This document shows, piece by piece, positions 59,382 through 64,000 of a DNA stretch of 64,000 nucleotides (positions within the stretch are counted from its first letter, which is position 1; the number at the start of each line of letters is the position of its first letter). The position numbers and the translations under genes are program-made. The notes beneath the pieces are model-generated. The model was given only the letters and a program-made list of their open reading frames with translations. It searched no databases and was not told the origin of the DNA. The stretch comes from UBA1413 sp964552955 (GTDB taxonomy: Bacteria; Bacteroidota; Bacteroidia; Bacteroidales; Prolixibacteraceae): positions 1 to 64,000 of the forward strand of contig CAZKIU010000007.1 in the NCBI GenBank assembly GCA_964552955.1. The letters are read 5' to 3'.

Positions 59382-61499
59382 ATGGCAGTTCAGGATCTGA
59401 AATATACCAGGAATATAGGAATCATGGCGCATATCGATGCCGGGAAGACCACCACTTCCGAGCGCATCCTGTATTACACCGGACTCACCCACCGTTTAGG
59501 TGAGGTGCATGATGGTGCAGCCACCATGGATTGGATGGAACAGGAGCAGGAGAGGGGGATTACCATTACCTCGGCGGCGACCACGACCTTTTGGAAGTAC
59601 AAGGACGAAAGTTACAAAATCAATATTATCGATACTCCCGGTCACGTTGATTTTACCGTGGAGGTGGAGCGTTCGCTCCGCGTGTTGGATGGTGCTGTGG
59701 CACTTTTCTGTGCCGTTGGCGGAGTGGAGGCCCAGTCGGAGACCGTCTGGAGACAGGCTGAGAAATACGGGGTTCCCCGTATCGCCTTTGTGAATAAGAT
59801 GGACCGTCAGGGGGCCGATTTTTTCAGGGTTTACAATGATATCTGTTCCAAGCTGAAAGCCAATCCGGTGCCGCTGGTGCTTCCCATCGGGGCAGAGGAG
59901 AGCTTTGCAGGAGTAGTGGATCTCATCAGAATGAAAGCGATCCTCTACATTGAGGATGAGATGCATGGCACCCGCTTTACTGAGAATGAGATTCCTGCCG
60001 ACCTGATGGAGCAAGCCATAGAGTGGCGGGCCAAACTCGTGGAGGCCGCCGCTGAAAGCGACGATGCCTTGCTGGAGCGCTTCTTTGAGGACTCAGAATC
60101 GATCACCGTGGAGGAACTGCAGAGTGTGATCCGCAAGGCCACCATCAGCGGCTCTATTATTCCGATGATGTGTGGTTCCGCCTTCAAGAACAAGGGGATC
60201 CAGCGCCTGCTCGACTCGGTGTGTGCTTACCTCCCCAGTCCGGTCGATATCGGAAATGTGGAAGGCAACGAACCTGGTGATCCTGACCATAAGATTGCCC
60301 GGAAGCCTGATGAGAACGAGCCCATGGCCGGACTGGCCTTTAAGATTGCCACCGATCCCTTTGTGGGGCGGTTGTGCTATATCAGGGTCTATTCGGGTAG
60401 AATCGAAGCCGGGCAGCAGGTCCTCAATTCGCGGACCGGTAAACGGGAGCGTATCTCGCGGCTCTATCAGATGCATTCCAACAAACAGAATCCCAAGGAT
60501 GTGATTGGTGCGGGTGACATCTGTGCCGCTGTAGGTTTCAAGGATATCCGCACGGGGGATACCATTTGTGCCATTGATCATCCCATAGAGCTGGAAAGCA
60601 TGATTTTCCCGGAACCTGTGATTGGCATTGCCATCGAGCCACGGTCGCAGGCCGACATTGATAAACTGGCCAACGGGTTGAGCAAGCTGGCTGAAGAGGA
60701 TCCCACCTTCAGGGTGATGACCGATCCTGATTCAGGGCAGACGATCATCCGTGGCATGGGAGAACTCCACCTGGAGATCATCGTGGACCGGCTTCGGCGG
60801 GAGTTCAAGGTGGAATGCAACCAGGGGGCGCCCCAGGTGGCCTACAAGGAGGCCATCACCCGGCCGGTGGAACTGCGGGAAGTCTTCAAGAAGCAGACGG
60901 GAGGACGCGGTAAGTTTGCCGACATCATCGTTCGCATCGAGCCTGTGGAGCAGGGGGTGACCGGACTGCAGTTTGTAGACAGCGTGAAAGGGGGCAATAT
61001 TCCCAGGGAGTATATCCCTTCGGTGGAGAAAGGCTTCAGGGAGTCACTGGCCAACGGGCCACTGGCTGGTTACCCGGTCGACGGGCTGAAGGTGACCCTA
61101 CTCGACGGCTCTTTCCACGCGGTCGACTCCGACTCGCTCTCCTTTGAGATCTGTGCCAAGCAGGCTTACCGGAGTGCTGCACCCAAGGCCGGCCCCAAAC
61201 TGCTGGAGCCCATTATGAAAGTGGAGATTGTCACCCCTGATGAATACATGGGCGACATCATCGGCGATCTGAACCGCCGCCGGGGCAATGTCACCGGCAT
61301 GGAATCCAAATCGGGGGCACGGGTCATCCATGCCCTGGTGCCTCTGTCCGAACAATTCGGTTATGTGACGGTGTTGAGAACCCTCTCCTCGGGCCGCGCG
61401 ACCTCTTCCATGGAATTCAGCCATTATGAGGAGGTGCCTCGCAACCTGGCAGAGAAACTGCTCGCCGAAATCAAGGGAAAAACAGACTTATTAGCATAA
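59382..61499 (+). CDS. fusA: Elongation factor G
   Basis: 705 residues. Complete GTPase motifs: IMAHIDAGKTTTSERI (G1), ERGITITSAA (switch I), DTPGHVDFT (switch II with catalytic His88), VNKMDRQGADF (G4). Domain IV (KKQTGGRGKFADIIVRIEP) and domain V follow. It is the housekeeping translocase, in contrast to the degenerate paralogue at 52974-55130. No tuf gene follows; rpsJ starts 20 bp later. Confidence 0.98.
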   Translation: MAVQDLKYTRNIGIMAHIDAGKTTTSERILYYTGLTHRLGEVHDGAATMDWMEQEQERGITITSAATTTFWKYKDESYKINIIDTPGHVDFTVEVERSLRVLDGAVALFCAVGGVEAQSETVWRQAEKYGVPRIAFVNKMDRQGADFFRVYNDICSKLKANPVPLVLPIGAEESFAGVVDLIRMKAILYIEDEMHGTRFTENEIPADLMEQAIEWRAKLVEAAAESDDALLERFFEDSESITVEELQSVIRKATISGSIIPMMCGSAFKNKGIQRLLDSVCAYLPSPVDIGNVEGNEPGDPDHKIARKPDENEPMAGLAFKIATDPFVGRLCYIRVYSGRIEAGQQVLNSRTGKRERISRLYQMHSNKQNPKDVIGAGDICAAVGFKDIRTGDTICAIDHPIELESMIFPEPVIGIAIEPRSQADIDKLANGLSKLAEEDPTFRVMTDPDSGQTIIRGMGELHLEIIVDRLRREFKVECNQGAPQVAYKEAITRPVELREVFKKQTGGRGKFADIIVRIEPVEQGVTGLQFVDSVKGGNIPREYIPSVEKGFRESLANGPLAGYPVDGLKVTLLDGSFHAVDSDSLSFEICAKQAYRSAAPKAGPKLLEPIMKVEIVTPDEYMGDIIGDLNRRRGNVTGMESKSGARVIHALVPLSEQFGYVTVLRTLSSGRATSSMEFSHYEEVPRNLAEKLLAEIKGKTDLLA

Positions 61500-61519
61500 A
61501 ATTTAATCATTTTCTCATT

Positions 61520-61825
61520 ATGAGTCAGAAAATCAGGATCAAACTGCAATCGTACGACCACAATCTTGTGGACAAGTCGGCTGAGAAGATCGTCAAGACG
61601 GTTAAGACGACCGGAGCAGTGGTGAGCGGGCCCATTCCGCTTCCTACCCACCGGCGCGTTTTTACTGTATTGCGGTCGACCTTTGTGAATAAAAAATCAA
61701 GGGAACAGTTTCAGCTTTCCTCTTACAAGAGACTGATCGACATTTACAGTTCAACGGCAAAAACCATCGATGCGCTGATGAAGCTTGAGCTGCCCAGCGG
61801 TGTCGAGGTGGAAATCAAAGTGTGA
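61520..61825 (+). CDS. rpsJ: Ribosomal protein S10
   Basis: 101 residues: MSQKIRIKLQSYDHNLVDKS, TGAVVSGPIPLPTHRR and YSSTAKTIDALMKLELPSGV. Besides its ribosomal place, S10 (NusE) acts in antitermination. It marks the start of the S10 operon, here continuous with str. Confidence 0.98.
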   Translation: MSQKIRIKLQSYDHNLVDKSAEKIVKTVKTTGAVVSGPIPLPTHRRVFTVLRSTFVNKKSREQFQLSSYKRLIDIYSSTAKTIDALMKLELPSGVEVEIKV

Positions 61826-61849
61826 TAATTAATAAAAAGTAGTCGTAAA

Positions 61850-62479
61850 ATGGCTGGAATTATTGGAAAAAAAATCGGAATGACATCCGTATTCAGTGTT
61901 GAGGGGAAAAATATCCCATGCACTGTGATTGAAGCCGGTCCCTGTGTAGTGACACAGGTCAAGACCGTGGAAAATGACGGCTACCATGCGTTACAGCTCG
62001 CCTTCGATGAGAAGAAGGAGAAGAGCGCCAACAAGGCGGAGTTTGGCCATTTCAAAAAGGCCGGGACCACGCCCAAGCGCAAGGTGGTAGAATTCAAGGA
62101 CACCTTCAGGGAGCATTTTAACCAGGGTGACGTGATTAATGTGGACATCTTCACCGAAAACGACTTTGTCGACGTGGAAGGAGTCTCCAAGGGTAAAGGT
62201 TTTCAGGGTGTGGTGCGCCGGCATGGTTTCGGCGGTGTGGGGGATTCCACCCACGGCCAGCATAACCGTCTGAGAGCTCCCGGATCACTGGGCGCCTCCT
62301 CCTGGCCCTCCCGGGTCATGAAGGGACTCCGCATGGCCGGAAGAATGGGCGGTGAGAAGAAAACCATCGAAAATCTGCTCGTCCTCAAGGTGATTCCTGA
62401 ACAAAATTTACTCATACTCAAGGGGTCTGTCCCCGGTGCAAAGGGTTCTTACATCTCAATACGTAAACAATGGAACTAA
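61850..62479 (+). CDS. rplC: Ribosomal protein L3
   Basis: 209 residues: MAGIIGKKIGMTSVFS, VSKGKGFQGVVRRHGFGG, RAPGSLGASSWPSRVMKG, RMGGEKKTIENLLVLKV. Its last 10 bp overlap the rplD start. Confidence 0.98.
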   Translation: MAGIIGKKIGMTSVFSVEGKNIPCTVIEAGPCVVTQVKTVENDGYHALQLAFDEKKEKSANKAEFGHFKKAGTTPKRKVVEFKDTFREHFNQGDVINVDIFTENDFVDVEGVSKGKGFQGVVRRHGFGGVGDSTHGQHNRLRAPGSLGASSWPSRVMKGLRMAGRMGGEKKTIENLLVLKVIPEQNLLILKGSVPGAKGSYISIRKQWN

Positions 62480-63099
62480 GTGTATTCAATATAGAAGGAA
62501 AGGAAACCGGGAGGAAAGTCACCCTGAATGACGATATCTACGGTATCGAGCCCAATGATCATGCCATTTACCTGGATGTCAAACAGTATCTGGCTAATCA
62601 GCGGCAGGGCACGCATAAGAGCAAGGAGCGGGGTGAAGTAGCCGGCAGTACCAAGAAAATCAAACGCCAGAAAGGCACCGGTACCGCCCGCGCAGGGATG
62701 ATCACCTCCCCGACCATCGTCGGTGGTGGCCGCGCTTTCGGTCCCCGCCCCCGCAATTACAGCTTCAAACTGAACAAAAAGGTGAAACTCCTGGCCCGCC
62801 AATCGGCCCTGGCTTACAAAGCCAAGGACAACGAAATCGTGGTCCTCGAGAATTTTAACCTCGACACCCCGAAAACGCAAAAGATCGTGGCTATTTCGGA
62901 AAACCTGAAAATATCTGATAAAAAGTCACTTTTCGTGCTGCCGGAAGAAAATAAAACTATATATTTGTCCTCCAGAAATTTACAGGGCGTTTCGGTTGTA
63001 ACTGCTTCAGAATTAACAACTTACCAGATACTCAATGCCAAGACTCTTGTGATTCTGGAAGGTTCGGTAGAGAAAATCGAAGATGTGTTCAAGCTTTAA
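62470..63099 (+). CDS. rplD: Ribosomal protein L4
   Basis: 209 residues: the extended loop KSKERGEVAGSTKKIKRQKG, GTARAGMITSPTIVGGGRAF and the globular end TLVILEGSVEKIEDVF. The ATG at 62470 lies inside rplC, giving a 10-bp overlap and probably coupled translation. Confidence 0.98.
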   Translation: MELSVFNIEGKETGRKVTLNDDIYGIEPNDHAIYLDVKQYLANQRQGTHKSKERGEVAGSTKKIKRQKGTGTARAGMITSPTIVGGGRAFGPRPRNYSFKLNKKVKLLARQSALAYKAKDNEIVVLENFNLDTPKTQKIVAISENLKISDKKSLFVLPEENKTIYLSSRNLQGVSVVTASELTTYQILNAKTLVILEGSVEKIEDVFKL

Positions 63100-63111
63100 G
63101 ACCATTATATC

Positions 63112-63402
63112 ATGGATATACTGATAAAACCCATAGTGACCGAAAAGATGACTGCCCAGGGAGAGCGGTACAACCGTTATGGCTTCATGGTGCAGCGTAA
63201 GGCGACCAAGCAGCAGATCAAGAAGGCTGTGGAGAGTTTGTACAATGTTTCGGTGGACAGCGTGAACACGATGGTTTGCGGTGGGAAAGTGAAGTCGAGG
63301 TTTACCAAGGCAGGGGTGATCGCAGGTAAGACCAGTTCTTACAAGAAGGCGATTGTCACACTGGCTGAAGGGAATAGTATTGATTTTTACAGTAATATAT
63401 AA
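63112..63402 (+). CDS. rplW: Ribosomal protein L23
   Basis: 96 residues: ILIKPIVTEKMTAQGERYNR, YGFMVQRKATKQQIKKAVE, LYNVSVDSVNTMVCGGKVK. It forms part of the exit-tunnel docking site for trigger factor and SRP. Confidence 0.97.
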   Translation: MDILIKPIVTEKMTAQGERYNRYGFMVQRKATKQQIKKAVESLYNVSVDSVNTMVCGGKVKSRFTKAGVIAGKTSSYKKAIVTLAEGNSIDFYSNI

Positions 63403-63410
63403 TAACAGAA

Positions 63411-64000
63411 ATGGCAGTAAGGAAAATTAAACCAGTATCACCGGGTCAGCGGCACAAGGTTATCAGTGCCTATGACGCCATTACTGCATCTACGCCTGAG
63501 AAATCATTGTTGGAGCCCCTGCGGAAGACTGGTGGTCGCAATAACCAGGGCCGCATGACAATGAGGTATATAGGTGGGGGACATAAGCGGAAATACCGTA
63601 TCATTGATTTCAAGAGGAACAAGGATGGGGTATCTGCGGTTGTCGATTCGATTCAGTACGATCCAAACCGGACCGCCAACATTGCTCTTCTGGTGTATGA
63701 AGACAGTGAGAAGCGGTACATTCTGGCGCCCAATGGGTTGCGGGTAGGCCAGAAGCTGTTCAGCGGCAGCGGGATCGATCCTGAGATCGGGAATTCCCTT
63801 CCTTTGGCTGAAATACCTCTGGGAACCCTTGTGCACAACATTGAACTCCAGCCCGGTCAGGGTGGAGTGATGGCGCGTAGTGCAGGAACTCATGCTCAGT
63901 TGACCTCCCGTGAAGGGAAGTATGTCACTTTAAGATTGCCTTCCGGAGAGACCCGCATGGTGTTGACCACCTGCAGGGCTACCGTAGGGATTGTCGGAAA
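63411..64000 (+). CDS. rplB: Ribosomal protein L2 (3' end cut off)
   Basis: The first 196 residues are present: MAVRKIKPVSPGQRH, NNQGRMTMRYIGGGHKRKYR, NIALLVYEDSEKRYILAP, IPLGTLVHNIELQPGQGG. The frame is open at the window edge. 8 bp after rplW. Confidence 0.97.
   Translation, partial: MAVRKIKPVSPGQRHKVISAYDAITASTPEKSLLEPLRKTGGRNNQGRMTMRYIGGGHKRKYRIIDFKRNKDGVSAVVDSIQYDPNRTANIALLVYEDSEKRYILAPNGLRVGQKLFSGSGIDPEIGNSLPLAEIPLGTLVHNIELQPGQGGVMARSAGTHAQLTSREGKYVTLRLPSGETRMVLTTCRATVGIVG

Overview
The window comes from a member of the Bacteroidota, most likely Bacteroidia/Bacteroidales with an anaerobic lifestyle. The evidence is: an N-succinylornithine carbamoyltransferase with the Bacteroides-type Pro90; a str operon (rpsL-rpsG-fusA) running straight into the S10 operon without tuf; several promoters of the Bacteroidetes TAnnTTTG type; a type IX secretion C-terminal domain; TonB receptor, DUF4494 and DUF4290 proteins; and a GTPase-degenerate EF-G paralogue. 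Three runs of exactly 100 N, each flanked on both sides by the same 55 bp, show that this is a scaffolded short-read (probably metagenome) assembly.

Layout. 1-11.2 kb holds a cut-off lipoprotein, a TonB-dependent receptor, a DEAD-box helicase, an AmmeMemoRadiSam radical-SAM protein, a secreted Cys-rich small protein divergent from a two-component system, two tandem lipid A acyltransferases and a glycerophosphodiesterase. 11.4-15.3 kb holds malic enzyme, a DUF4494 protein and an unrecognised helical protein. 15.4-26.7 kb is one leftward block of amino-acid genes: argR, a GNAT N-acylglutamate synthase candidate, argG, argC, argD, proC, proB, proA, argF', hisA, hisF, hisIE. carAB diverges from argR (27.0-31.3 kb) behind a leader with a terminator-like hairpin.

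31.4-40.5 kb is a respiratory region. A Cys-rich Crp/Fnr regulator is followed by a near-consensus FNR palindrome and six genes: a hexahaem lipoprotein cytochrome, a monohaem lipoprotein, an outer-membrane barrel, a small cytochrome c, a membrane-anchored heptahaem cytochrome and a cytochrome b. A strong terminator and a fused ResB/CcsA cytochrome c assembly protein come next. This looks like an electron route from the inner membrane to, and possibly across, the outer membrane.

40.7-58.1 kb carries a deacylase (argE-like), a DUF1460 lipoprotein, a GH105 glycosidase, dnaJ-grpE, a TlpA-like thioredoxin, murA with Asp in place of the fosfomycin-target Cys, DUF4290, a UvrD/PcrA helicase, a PKD/T9SS protein, the EF-G paralogue, and a C39-peptidase ABC exporter with a shortened HlyD-like partner. 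58.2-64 kb is the str-S10 ribosomal operon, cut inside rplB.

The observations I consider most worth following are: the cytochrome/porin cluster with its FNR site; a Cys/Met-rich sensor kinase with three 11-bp-phased TGTTA repeats in front of a Cys-rich secreted protein; a ~100-nt two-hairpin repeat whose edge supplies the start codon of two unrelated genes; and the carA leader hairpin with an overlapping 20-codon frame. I saw no CRISPR array, transposase, rRNA or convincing tRNA.
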